A stretch of DNA of 30,969 nt from FEN-1297 sp046704565 (lineage in GTDB: Bacteria > Bacteroidota > Ignavibacteria > Ignavibacteriales > Ignavibacteriaceae). Of this stretch, positions 15,717 to 22,960 are shown in pieces; within the stretch, counting starts at the first letter, position 1; every line of letters starts with the position of its first letter. The stretch covers positions 1 to 30,969 of the forward strand of contig JBJKRP010000046.1 of the NCBI GenBank assembly GCA_046704565.1. Reading direction: 5' to 3'. Both the position numbers and the translations under genes were made by a program. The notes below the pieces were generated by a model. It saw nothing but the letters and a program-made list of their open reading frames with translations. It was not told the DNA's origin and did no database searches.

Positions 15717-16883
15717 ATGCAAAAGAAGAAATTTCTATTCGTACCGCTAATCATATTTATTTTTGTTGTCACCGTAAAATCCAAAGGCATATTCAATCAG
15801 CATCAAAAAGAGATTGAAAAGGATTCGCTGGTTACTATTTCAATTTCTGTCGTAGGAGATTTAATGTGTCACTCTCCTCAATTTGAATATGCAAGAGTAA
15901 ACGCGGACAGCTTTAACTTCAATCCTGAATTTGATTCTATCAAGCCGTATTTGAAGAGCTCGGATTTTGTTTTTGGAAATCTGGAGACTGTTGCCGCTGG
16001 AACAACAAAGAACTACTCAGGATACCCCGCATTTAACACACCGGATGATTTTATAAGAGCAATACAAGCCGCCGGTTTTACGATGCTCATGACTTCAAAC
16101 AATCATGCATTTGACAGAGGTGCAAACGGAGTACTAAGAACTATTTCGGTAATAAAAAATTCCGGTTTGGATTATGACGGAACTTTTACTTCCGAAAGAG
16201 ACAGAGATTCAATTAGAATATTTAATTTAAAAGGAATCAAGGTTGCGTTTCTTGCCTACACTTACGGTGTAAACATGAACAACGTTCCAAAAGCAAAATC
16301 ATATTTAATCAATTTGATTGATACGACTTTGATAAAGAGAGACATTGATGCGGCAAGAAACGATGGTGACGAAGTAGTTCTTGTCTATTACCACTTCGGT
16401 ACTCAATACAGAAGAATGCCGGATGAATTTCAAAAGCAGATAGTCGATAAGACAATTCAGTACGGCGCCGATATAATAATCGGCAGCCACCCTCATGTTA
16501 TCGAACCTGTGAATTTCTTTAAGACGAATCATGCTAAGCTTGATTCCGGTTTTGTTGCTTATTCACTGGGGAATTTTGTCTCAAACCAGCGCTGGCGCTA
16601 TGCCGATGGCGGAATGGTTCTTAAAATATTCTTAACAAAGAATTTTAAAACAGATTCAATTTTCATCAGCAAAGTTGCTTATCTTCCTACCTGGGTATTT
16701 AAAGGAATTGTCAACGGGAAAAACGAATTTATAATCCTGCCCGCGCAAGAGGCTTCTAAGCAAGATTATCCCTCTTTCCTTACCTCAAATGACAGGCAAA
16801 AAATGGAACAGGCATTTGAAGATACTAAGGAGATGATGACCAGGTCATCCGGCAGAGTACAGATTGATAGTAAAATCAAATAA
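15717..16883 (+). CDS. CapA-family metallophosphatase-like protein (poly-gamma-glutamate synthesis type)
   Basis: A 388-residue protein with a basic N-terminus and one hydrophobic segment (residues 6-20), either a signal anchor or an uncleaved signal. The CapA domain spans about residues 40-340. Visible motifs are VVGDLMCH (D48), FGNLET (N88, E90), TSNNHAFDRG (N129, H130, D133), YYHFGTQY (H226), GSHPHV (H258, H260) and YSLGNFV (N286). These are the metal-site motifs of the calcineurin-like CapA fold. CapA proteins take part in poly-gamma-glutamate capsule export in bacilli, but most family members lie outside capsule operons, as here, and their role is unknown. No Shine-Dalgarno is obvious before ATG 15717; a terminator stem sits just upstream. 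Confidence 0.9.
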   Translation: MQKKKFLFVPLIIFIFVVTVKSKGIFNQHQKEIEKDSLVTISISVVGDLMCHSPQFEYARVNADSFNFNPEFDSIKPYLKSSDFVFGNLETVAAGTTKNYSGYPAFNTPDDFIRAIQAAGFTMLMTSNNHAFDRGANGVLRTISVIKNSGLDYDGTFTSERDRDSIRIFNLKGIKVAFLAYTYGVNMNNVPKAKSYLINLIDTTLIKRDIDAARNDGDEVVLVYYHFGTQYRRMPDEFQKQIVDKTIQYGADIIIGSHPHVIEPVNFFKTNHAKLDSGFVAYSLGNFVSNQRWRYADGGMVLKIFLTKNFKTDSIFISKVAYLPTWVFKGIVNGKNEFIILPAQEASKQDYPSFLTSNDRQKMEQAFEDTKEMMTRSSGRVQIDSKIK

Positions 16884-17005
16884 AGACCTTTATGCATTTT
16901 AGATAAATTCTGAGTAAGTTAGGAATAGGAGAGAAAGCAATTCAGTGCTTTGTTTAATAAAGTGGGGGCAATCTTTTTATTATTAAAAATATTTTTTGGG
17001 TTTTT

Positions 17006-17554
17006 ATGAACAGCAAGCAAATTCTTGCGGTAGAAGTAATCGAGAATAAAATATTCTTGATTCGTGGTAAAAGAGTAATGATTGACTCCGATATTGCTAA
17101 ACTTTATGGAGTAACAACAAAGAAGCTTAATCAGCAGGTCAAAAGGAATAGGGAGCGATTCCCGGATGATTTCATGATTCAACTCAATTTATTGGAAAAA
17201 CTTGAGGTGGTCACAAATTGTGACCACCTCAAAAACTTGAAATATTCTCCAAATCTTCCATTTGCATTTACAGAACATGGGGTTATTATGCTTGCTGCAG
17301 TTCTAAATTCTTCAAGAGCAGTTGAAACGAGCGTGCTTGTTGTTCGAGCATTTATTAGGCTGCGTGAAATCTTAGCTGCTCACAAAGAGCTTGCGGAAAA
17401 GATGAAGCAGCTTGAATCCAAAATTGAAAAACACGACAAACAAATAATCGCCATATTTGAAGCTATTAACCAATTATTGGCACCGCCGATGGTACCTAAG
17501 AAAAAAATGGGATTTGAAGTTAGAGAGAGGCGAGTTTCATATAAAAGCCGCTAA
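17006..17554 (+). CDS. ORF6N-domain DNA-binding protein
   Basis: A 182-residue protein with an ORF6N domain at residues 8-125 (MIDSDIAKLYGVTTKKLNQQ, RFPDDFMIQL, FAFTEHGVIMLAAVLNS) and a coiled-coil tail (about 125-158, Lys/Glu-rich heptads). ORF6N is a DNA-binding domain shared with phage antirepressors and large DNA viruses, but many Bacteroidota carry solitary chromosomal copies with unknown function. There is no phage, toxin or recombinase gene beside it. Codons 66-76, between the two conserved blocks, are formed by a perfect palindrome. It is the only gene in the window with a mobile-element flavour. The downstream dihydrouridine synthase gene begins 37 bases after its stop. Confidence 0.88.
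   Translation: MNSKQILAVEVIENKIFLIRGKRVMIDSDIAKLYGVTTKKLNQQVKRNRERFPDDFMIQLNLLEKLEVVTNCDHLKNLKYSPNLPFAFTEHGVIMLAAVLNSSRAVETSVLVVRAFIRLREILAAHKELAEKMKQLESKIEKHDKQIIAIFEAINQLLAPPMVPKKKMGFEVRERRVSYKSR
17202..17232. repeat. Perfect 31-bp palindrome inside the ORF6N gene
   Basis: Arms TTGAGGTGGTCACAA (17202-17216) and TTGTGACCACCTCAA (17218-17232) are exact reverse complements around one central A. It encodes residues 66-76 of the ORF6N protein. It may be a DNA-binding site, an mRNA hairpin, or an inserted palindromic element kept in frame. Confidence 0.95.
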
Positions 17555-17591
17555 TTGTATTTTTGCAATACAAAAAAATATTTTTGATACG

Positions 17592-18578
17592 ATGTTTGAA
17601 GTAAGAGACATAAAAATAGATAAAGCCGTCCTGCTTGCGCCGATGGAAGACGTTACCGACATTTCGTTCCGCCTTGTCTGCAGGGAGCTTGGCGCCGACG
17701 TTGTTTATACGGAATTTGTAAACTCCGAAGGACTGGTACGCAAATCCGAAAAGACACACAAGAAATTGGAAATTGTTGAAGAAGAGCGACCGGTTGGAAT
17801 TCAAATATACGGCGGCGTTTTGGAATCAATGGTTGAAGCAGCAAAGATTGCAGAAAAAGAAAATCCGGACATAATTGACATTAACGCAGGCTGCTGGGTA
17901 AAGAATGTTGTAGGCAACGGTGCCGGTTCTGCTTTATTGAAAGACCCGGCTCATATGCAGAATCTGGTTAGAAGCGTTGTTAGTTCTGTTTCTTTGCCTG
18001 TAACAGTTAAGACAAGATTAGGCTGGGACCATGACAGCATAAAAATTCTTGAAGTCGCCAGAAGAATGGAAGACGTTGGTGTGGAAGCTTTAACTGTTCA
18101 TTGCAGAACCCGCTCGATGGGGCATAAGGGTGATGCTGACTGGGAATGGATAAATAGAATAAAGGAAGTTGTCTCAATCCCGGTAGTCCTTAACGGAAAT
18201 ATTCTTACTGCATACGACGTTAAAAAAGCATTTGACGAAACAAATGCCGATGCTGTTATGATAGCGCGCGGTGCCATCGGCAATCCATGGATTTTTAAAG
18301 AAGCAAAAGAACTTTTAACAGCCGGCGCTATTTCAACCCTGATCGATGAAGAGCTTAAAATTAAAACATGTCTAAAGCATCTTCAAATAGCTATCAAAGT
18401 AAAAGGAGAAAGAAGAGCAGTTATTGAGCATCGTAAATTCTATACCGGTTATCTGAAAGCATTGCCACATGCCTCCCAAGTCCGTACTGCGCTGATGCAG
18501 GTTTACGATTATTCTGCCGTCGAAGATATCCTGCTGAAGTATCTTCAGGACTTGGACGAGTATAAAATTGCCGTTTAA
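17592..18578 (+). CDS. tRNA-dihydrouridine synthase (DusB-like)
   Basis: A 328-residue FMN enzyme that reduces uridines in tRNA to dihydrouridine. Motifs: LLAPMEDVTDISFR (14-27), the catalytic cysteine C101 in NAGCWVKNVVGNGAG, TVKTRLGW (K140), TVHCRTR (H170), VVLNGNI (199-205) and MIARGAIGNPWIF (223-235). In most family members the residue after the catalytic Cys is Pro; here it is Trp102. The start is ATG 17592; a longer frame reaches back to 17457 but overlaps the ORF6N gene and adds 45 residues that do not look like the family. No clear Shine-Dalgarno precedes the ATG. Which tRNA positions it modifies cannot be told from sequence. Confidence 0.93.
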   Translation: MFEVRDIKIDKAVLLAPMEDVTDISFRLVCRELGADVVYTEFVNSEGLVRKSEKTHKKLEIVEEERPVGIQIYGGVLESMVEAAKIAEKENPDIIDINAGCWVKNVVGNGAGSALLKDPAHMQNLVRSVVSSVSLPVTVKTRLGWDHDSIKILEVARRMEDVGVEALTVHCRTRSMGHKGDADWEWINRIKEVVSIPVVLNGNILTAYDVKKAFDETNADAVMIARGAIGNPWIFKEAKELLTAGAISTLIDEELKIKTCLKHLQIAIKVKGERRAVIEHRKFYTGYLKALPHASQVRTALMQVYDYSAVEDILLKYLQDLDEYKIAV

Positions 18579-18598
18579 TTTTCTTAGAAAGCAATGCA

Positions 18599-19198
18599 TT
18601 GCCTAAAACTCCCGCCGAAAAGTTTGCAAGAATTATCTCAACTCTGTTCGTACCGCCGGCTTTTGCATTAATAATTTTTACTTTCTTTGCATTCCACCTT
18701 GAACAGACAACCGCAGATAAAGTTATACTTATTTTAGTCACTCTTGTTTTCGGTTTTGGTCTTCACATCTGGCTCTTCGTCCATTTCAGAAAGAAGGGAC
18801 TTATTGTTGACTTAGATGCATCAATTAAAGAAGAACGGACTTTCCCTTTTTTGATTGCTACCGGGTTTTATATATCCGGTCTGATCTTCCTTATTTGGCT
18901 TCAAATTAATATTATTTCAATAGCGTTTTGGTTTTGTTATATTTCCAACACGATTATTGTCGTTCTGATAAATAAGTACTGGAAAATCAGCATACACGCA
19001 ATTGGAGCGAGCGGAGCTGCTGCCGCGCTGTTTATAGTGCTTGGTCCAGTTTCGCTGCCTGTTTTTGCTGTAGTTCTATTAGTCGGATGGTCAAGAATAA
19101 AATTGAGATGCCATACGCCCATGCAGGTAATTGCCGGAATTATCCTCGGCTTTTGTTCAACTTATTTGCAGATCCATTTTATTGTGAAGTTGTTTTAG
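18599..19198 (+). CDS. PAP2-like integral membrane protein
   Basis: A 199-residue membrane protein with about five helices. The pattern KEER..PF (77-84), WKISIHAIGASG (128-139) and SRIKLRCHTPMQVIAG (165-180) follows the three PAP2 phosphatase motifs (K..R.P, PSGH, SR..H..D) in degenerate form: the second motif lacks PSGH as such, and the aspartate of the third is Gln176. It resembles the PAP2-related proteins annotated in Bacteroidota rather than a proven phosphatase; activity is uncertain. A TTG start at 18599 is used because the nearby ATG is in another frame. It follows the dihydrouridine synthase gene by 20 bases. Confidence 0.72.
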   Translation: MPKTPAEKFARIISTLFVPPAFALIIFTFFAFHLEQTTADKVILILVTLVFGFGLHIWLFVHFRKKGLIVDLDASIKEERTFPFLIATGFYISGLIFLIWLQINIISIAFWFCYISNTIIVVLINKYWKISIHAIGASGAAAALFIVLGPVSLPVFAVVLLVGWSRIKLRCHTPMQVIAGIILGFCSTYLQIHFIVKLF

Positions 19199-19302
19199 CG
19201 TGTTAAAGCTTGAAGACGTAATCAATTTTTTTTACCGGACGATTTGGAATAAACATTTAGACGAAAAACACGAAAGAAGATATTTAGGAAGGAAAAGTTA
19301 GA

Positions 19303-20049
19303 ATGATAAAATTTCAGTTGCAGGATGAAACGGCATTCATAACTTTGAATAGACCGGAGAAAAGGAATGCTCTTCATCCCGGGATGATAAATGAAATTAC
19401 CCGGAAGCTCGAAGAAATTAAAAATGATTCTCAAATTAAAGCTCTTATAATAACCGGTGAGGGAAAAAGCTTCTGCGCCGGCGCCGACCTGGAATATATG
19501 AAATCATTAAAAGATAAATCCACAAGAGAAAATGAAATTGATTCTGAAAATCTTGCTGAGATGTTCATGTCAATTTATAATTTTCCTAAGCCGGTTATTG
19601 CTGCCGTAAACGGTGCCGCAATTGCAGGCGGATGCGGACTTGCAAGCGCATGCGATTTTATCGTTGCCGACGAATTACATTCTAAGTTCGGTTATTCGGA
19701 AGTAAAGATCGGATTCATTCCTGCCATCGTTTCAATATTCTTGATAAAGAAAGCAGGGGAGAGAACAGCTAAAAGGCTTTTGTTAACCGGGAATATCATT
19801 GATGCCAAAAAGGCTTTTGAATACGGGCTTGTGGATTATCTTGCCGGCGACGTAATGAAAGAATCAATTGAACTTGCAGACCGTCTGAAACAAAACTCAA
19901 GCCTAAGCATGCAGATGACTAAGGAAATGATTCATGGAATTTCAAACTTAAATGTTAAGGAAGCTGTAGATTACTGCATCCGGCTGAATACAATAAGCCG
20001 TACATCTGAAGATTTTATAAAAGGAATAAATAATTTTTTAACAAAATAG
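19303..20049 (+). CDS. Enoyl-CoA hydratase/isomerase family protein (methylglutaconyl-CoA hydratase-like)
   Basis: A 248-residue crotonase-fold protein. The oxyanion-hole segments are SFCAGADLEYMKSL (56-69) and NGAAIAGGCGL (103-113). Of the two catalytic glutamates of classical enoyl-CoA hydratase, the second is kept (E133 in YSEVKIGFIPA), while the first is replaced by Gly112 in GGCGL. That pattern occurs in LiuC/AtuE-type 3-methylglutaconyl-CoA hydratases and in some isomerases, so leucine/isoprenoid catabolism is possible but not proven. AGGAAGG lies upstream of the ATG. The gap of eight bases to apt suggests co-transcription. No acyl-CoA dehydrogenase gene is beside it. Confidence 0.88.
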   Translation: MIKFQLQDETAFITLNRPEKRNALHPGMINEITRKLEEIKNDSQIKALIITGEGKSFCAGADLEYMKSLKDKSTRENEIDSENLAEMFMSIYNFPKPVIAAVNGAAIAGGCGLASACDFIVADELHSKFGYSEVKIGFIPAIVSIFLIKKAGERTAKRLLLTGNIIDAKKAFEYGLVDYLAGDVMKESIELADRLKQNSSLSMQMTKEMIHGISNLNVKEAVDYCIRLNTISRTSEDFIKGINNFLTK

Positions 20050-20057
20050 AGTAACAA

Positions 20058-20591
20058 ATGCCAAAAGACTTACGAAAGTACATCCGAACTGTTCCGGATT
20101 TTCCTAAAAAGGGAATTATGTTCAGGGACATTACAACTTTGCTGAAAGACCCCGAAGCAATTAAAGCGGCGCTGAAGCAGCTTACAAATTTTTCTAAAGA
20201 GCTTGGAGTTTCCAAAGTTGTAGGAATAGAATCACGCGGCTTTATTTTCGGCGCAATGCTTGCCGAAAAGCTGAATGCGGGCTTCGTACCGATTAGAAAG
20301 CCGGGAAAGCTTCCAGCCGAAAAAGAAAGCGCAACCTATGCGCTTGAATACGGAACGGATACCATTGAAATCCATAAGGATGCGATTAAGCTTGGCGAAA
20401 AGGTCTTGCTGCATGACGACCTGCTTGCAACCGGCGGAACCGCGCAGGCGGCGGCAAATCTTATTGAAAAGCTTGGCGGCGAAGTGGCGCAGATTTCTTT
20501 CTTAATTGATTTGAAATTCTTAAACGGAAGAGAAAAGCTGAAGAAATACGATGTGAGAGGTTTAGTCGAATATGAAAGCGAGGAAGACTAA
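20058..20591 (+). CDS. apt: Adenine phosphoribosyltransferase
   Basis: A 177-residue purine salvage enzyme making AMP from adenine and PRPP in the cytoplasm. Features are the N-terminal DFPKKGIMFRDIT (14-26), the VVGIESRGFIFG segment (54-65), IRKPGKLP (79-86) and the PRPP-binding motif VLLHDDLLATGGT (116-128) with D120 and D121. Length is normal for the family. Its last four bases overlap the end of the convergent rsmI gene, leaving no space for a terminator between them. Confidence 0.97.
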   Translation: MPKDLRKYIRTVPDFPKKGIMFRDITTLLKDPEAIKAALKQLTNFSKELGVSKVVGIESRGFIFGAMLAEKLNAGFVPIRKPGKLPAEKESATYALEYGTDTIEIHKDAIKLGEKVLLHDDLLATGGTAQAAANLIEKLGGEVAQISFLIDLKFLNGREKLKKYDVRGLVEYESEED

Positions 20592-21271
20592 GAGTCCTCC
20601 TTCCACTTTTTGGGCGAAATAACGACTACAAATTCGCCTTTAGTTATTTTATCATTCAAACCTTCCAGGATTTGGCGTGGAGTGCCGCGCCAAACTTCCT
20701 CAAACTTTTTTGTCAGCTCTCTGCAGACAGCTATCAAGCGTTCAGGCATATATTCTGAAAGTTCGATTAAAAGCTTTTCAATCCGGTAAGTCGATTCGTA
20801 AACAATAATAGTTCTTTCTTCTTCGGCTAATTTGGAAAGCATTTTCTGTCTTCCTTTTTTCTGCGGAAGAAATCCTTCAAAGACAAACGAATCAGACGGC
20901 AATCCGCTCATAGATAAAGCGGCTATTGCCGCAGTAACTCCCGGAACCGGCAGTACTTCTATCCCTTCCTTTATTGCCGCAGAAATTAATCTTACCCCAG
21001 GGTCGGAAATTCCCGGAGTTCCAGCATCTGAAATTAAAGCGCATGATTTTCCGCCGCATATCTTTTCAAGAATAAATTTAATCTTTGAGTTTTCATTAGC
21101 TGCATTCAGAGAAACCAGCTCTTTCTTAATTTCATAATGATTAAGAAGCACGGATGAAACGCGTGTATCTTCACAGGCAATGAAATCAACCGCCTGCAGC
21201 GTTTCTACCGCGCGGTAGGTTATATCTTTCAAATTACCGATCGGCGTACTTACTACGTATAGCTTACTCAT
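20588..21271 (-). CDS. rsmI: 16S rRNA (cytidine-1402-2'-O)-methyltransferase
   Basis: A 227-residue SAM-dependent tetrapyrrole-methylase-fold enzyme; RsmI methylates the ribose of C1402 in 16S rRNA. Family marks are YVVSTPIGNLKDIT near the start, FIACEDTR (30-37), ALISDAGTPGISDPG and the ALSMSGLPSDSFVFEGFLP stretch. It is shorter than the E. coli protein (286), lacking the C-terminal extension, as is common in other phyla. I prefer ATG 21271 to the TTG three bases earlier. On the same strand, a TATATTTG box lies about 40 bases upstream. The end converges on apt. Confidence 0.95.
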   Translation of the reverse strand: MSKLYVVSTPIGNLKDITYRAVETLQAVDFIACEDTRVSSVLLNHYEIKKELVSLNAANENSKIKFILEKICGGKSCALISDAGTPGISDPGVRLISAAIKEGIEVLPVPGVTAAIAALSMSGLPSDSFVFEGFLPQKKGRQKMLSKLAEEERTIIVYESTYRIEKLLIELSEYMPERLIAVCRELTKKFEEVWRGTPRQILEGLNDKITKGEFVVVISPKKWKEDS

Positions 21272-21311
21272 CAATTAAAACATTTTTGGAAATTAGAATA
21301 ATATTGCTATG

Positions 21312-21319
21312 CAAATATA
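21312..21319 (-). promoter_or_regulatory. Candidate -7 box (TATATTTG) for rsmI
   Basis: The minus strand reads TATATTTG here, an exact TAnnTTTG match to the Bacteroidota -7 consensus, about 40 bases before the rsmI start. No convincing -33 TTTG is seen at the right distance, so the call is tentative. Confidence 0.35.
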
Positions 21320-21332
21320 ATAATAGCACGAA

Positions 21333-21472
21333 TGCATGTTTGCATGTTGTACGACTATTTAAATGCTTGTTTAATCCCATGCAATCATGCCTTCATGTAA
21401 TCATGCGGGGAATTGTATTGTTGCATGTTGTTTGTATGCAACGATGTATTACCGCCTTTCATGCAGTCATGC
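21333..21472. repeat. Cluster of CATGCA(A/G)TCATGC and TGCATGTT repeats
   Basis: Three copies of a 13-mer CATG(C/T)A(A/G)TCATGC lie at 21378-21390, 21394-21406 and 21460-21472. TGCATGTT occurs in tandem at 21333-21348 and again at 21422-21429, and TTGCAT/ATGCAA can form a hairpin at 21421-21441. The pattern is a degenerate repeat family or a multi-site binding region. Confidence 0.7.
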
Positions 21473-21547
21473 TCGTGAACTGTCCCGCGATTATTATGAA
21501 TTCTAACATTCAACATGTCTTGAATTTCCGACGGCATTAAAACGATT

Positions 21548-21567
21548 ACGGCTCCAACCGGAGCCGT
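21548..21567 (-). terminator. Hairpin terminator after the lysine transaminase gene
   Basis: ACGGCTCC (21548-21555) and GGAGCCGT (21560-21567) pair perfectly around a four-base loop. On the minus strand the hairpin is followed by AATCGTTTT, a short U-tract, and it lies about 30 bases past the transaminase stop. Confidence 0.7.
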
Positions 21568-21595
21568 ATCGAGCAAGTAGTCAATAAATATGATT

Positions 21596-22960
21596 TTAAT
21601 TATTTGACGAAAGTAAATTTAATACTTTTTTTATCTTTTGCAACCCTTCGTCAAGAACTTCTTTGGTGACGTTTAATGCCGGTCTAAAGCGGATTGACTT
21701 TTCGCCGCAGCCGAGGATCAGCAATTTTTCTTTGTAGCATCTCGCTTTGAAATCATCACGAATCTCCCGCGCAGGCAAATCGAACGAGCACATTAAGCCG
21801 AGCCCTCTTGCATTGCGGACCAGGTTCGGGAACTCCTTCTGAAGCTCGATTAATCTATCCAGCAAATACTTGCCTTGACGGAAAGAGTTTTCAACAAGGC
21901 TTTCTTCCTCGATAATTTCCAGGATATGCTTTGAACGGACCATATCGGTCAAATCGGCGCCCCAGGTTGAGTTTATTCTGCTTGAAACGTGGAAACAATT
22001 ATCCGGCACGTCGTCAATTCTATCCGAGACCATTATGCCGCAAGCCTGGGCTTTCTTTCCGAAAGCAATTATATCCGGCTGAACATAATAATCTGCTGCC
22101 CAGAACTTTCCCGTTATGCCGAACCCGCTCTGCACCTCATCGAACATTAAGAGAATATCATTCTCATCTGCAATGTCCCGGAGCTTTTCAAAGAATACTT
22201 TGCGGAAGAAATTATCGCCGCCTTCTCCTTGAACCGGCTCGATGATAATCACTGCAATATCATCAGGATTATTCTTTATTGCGGAATAAATCTCATCTAC
22301 AGCCTGGTTTTCAAGCCTGACTACTTCATCAAGGTTTTCTTCAAGCGGAAATTTTATTTTCGGATTTATAATCCTTGGAAAATTAAACTTCGGAAAATAC
22401 TTTATCTTATTCGGCTCGGTATTCGTTAAAGATAAAGTGTATCCGCTTCTTCCGTGGAATGCCTGCTTAAAGTGGATTACCTGCTGACCCTTTTCTTCTT
22501 TATATCCCTTCATAAAGTTTTTGCGTACCTTCCAATCGAATGCAGTCTTCAAGCCGTTCTCCACTGCTAAAGTCCCGCCGGAAACAAAGAATAAATATTT
22601 CATATAATCCGGCTTGGCTATACGGGCAAACGTATCGACAAACTCAGCCATCTGAACAGTATAAATATCGGAGTTTGAAGGTTTGTTCATTGCCGCGGTT
22701 AAGATTTCATTCCTTACATGCTCGGTCATCAGCTTCGGATGATTCATCCCTAAAGCAGACGAAGCGAAGAAAGTAAAAAAGTCAGTATAAATATCGCCTG
22801 TCTCAGCATCAACGATATGAGAGCCTGAGCTTTTCTCAAGGTCAAGCACAAGGCTGAAGCCGTCGGCAAGCATATACTTATTTAATGTTTCGTGAACTCT
22901 ACCGGGAGCGATAGAATGCTCTGTTAAAACGTCATCGTGTTTTAGAATGCCGTTATACAT
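21596..22960 (-). CDS. lat: L-lysine 6-transaminase (lysine epsilon-aminotransferase)
   Basis: A 454-residue class-III PLP aminotransferase of the LAT group. It moves the epsilon-amino group of lysine to 2-oxoglutarate, giving 2-aminoadipate 6-semialdehyde. LAT-type features are the N-terminal IAPGRVHETLNKYML (17-31), DFFTFFASSALGMNHP (60-75), the cofactor segment LFFVSGGTLAVEN (123-135), EPVQGEGGDN (241-250), FDEVQSGFG (273-281; D274) and FGKKAQACGIM with the PLP lysine, probably K302. A strong AAGGAGGTG lies just before the ATG. The gene is divergent from the aldehyde dehydrogenase gene that would use its product, with 631 bases between. Confidence 0.94.
   Translation of the reverse strand: MYNGILKHDDVLTEHSIAPGRVHETLNKYMLADGFSLVLDLEKSSGSHIVDAETGDIYTDFFTFFASSALGMNHPKLMTEHVRNEILTAAMNKPSNSDIYTVQMAEFVDTFARIAKPDYMKYLFFVSGGTLAVENGLKTAFDWKVRKNFMKGYKEEKGQQVIHFKQAFHGRSGYTLSLTNTEPNKIKYFPKFNFPRIINPKIKFPLEENLDEVVRLENQAVDEIYSAIKNNPDDIAVIIIEPVQGEGGDNFFRKVFFEKLRDIADENDILLMFDEVQSGFGITGKFWAADYYVQPDIIAFGKKAQACGIMVSDRIDDVPDNCFHVSSRINSTWGADLTDMVRSKHILEIIEEESLVENSFRQGKYLLDRLIELQKEFPNLVRNARGLGLMCSFDLPAREIRDDFKARCYKEKLLILGCGEKSIRFRPALNVTKEVLDEGLQKIKKVLNLLSSNN

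Larger units (their letters stand above)
21272..21595. other. Non-coding spacer between rsmI and the lysine transaminase gene
   Basis: About 320 bases with no credible gene. It holds the likely rsmI promoter at its left end, a cluster of CATGC/GCATG words between 21333 and 21472, and the transaminase terminator at its right end. Two short frames across it are Cys/His/Met-rich only because CATGC words are translated, so I do not call them genes. Confidence 0.75.

Noticed and set aside
16934..16951. AAAGCA/TGCTTT hairpin after capA
   Set aside because: Six-base stem with no following T-tract; not distinguishable from chance in AT-rich sequence.
17457..17591. 45-residue N-terminal extension of the dihydrouridine synthase
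   Set aside because: It overlaps the ORF6N coding sequence in another frame and lacks family similarity; the internal ATG 17592 begins the conserved domain.
21286..21540. 84-codon plus-strand frame rich in Cys, His and Met
   Set aside because: Its composition comes from repeated CATGC words, it has no ribosome binding site and it matches no family I know.
21385..21576. 63-codon minus-strand frame in the same spacer
   Set aside because: It runs through the lat terminator hairpin and reads mostly repeat words in translation.
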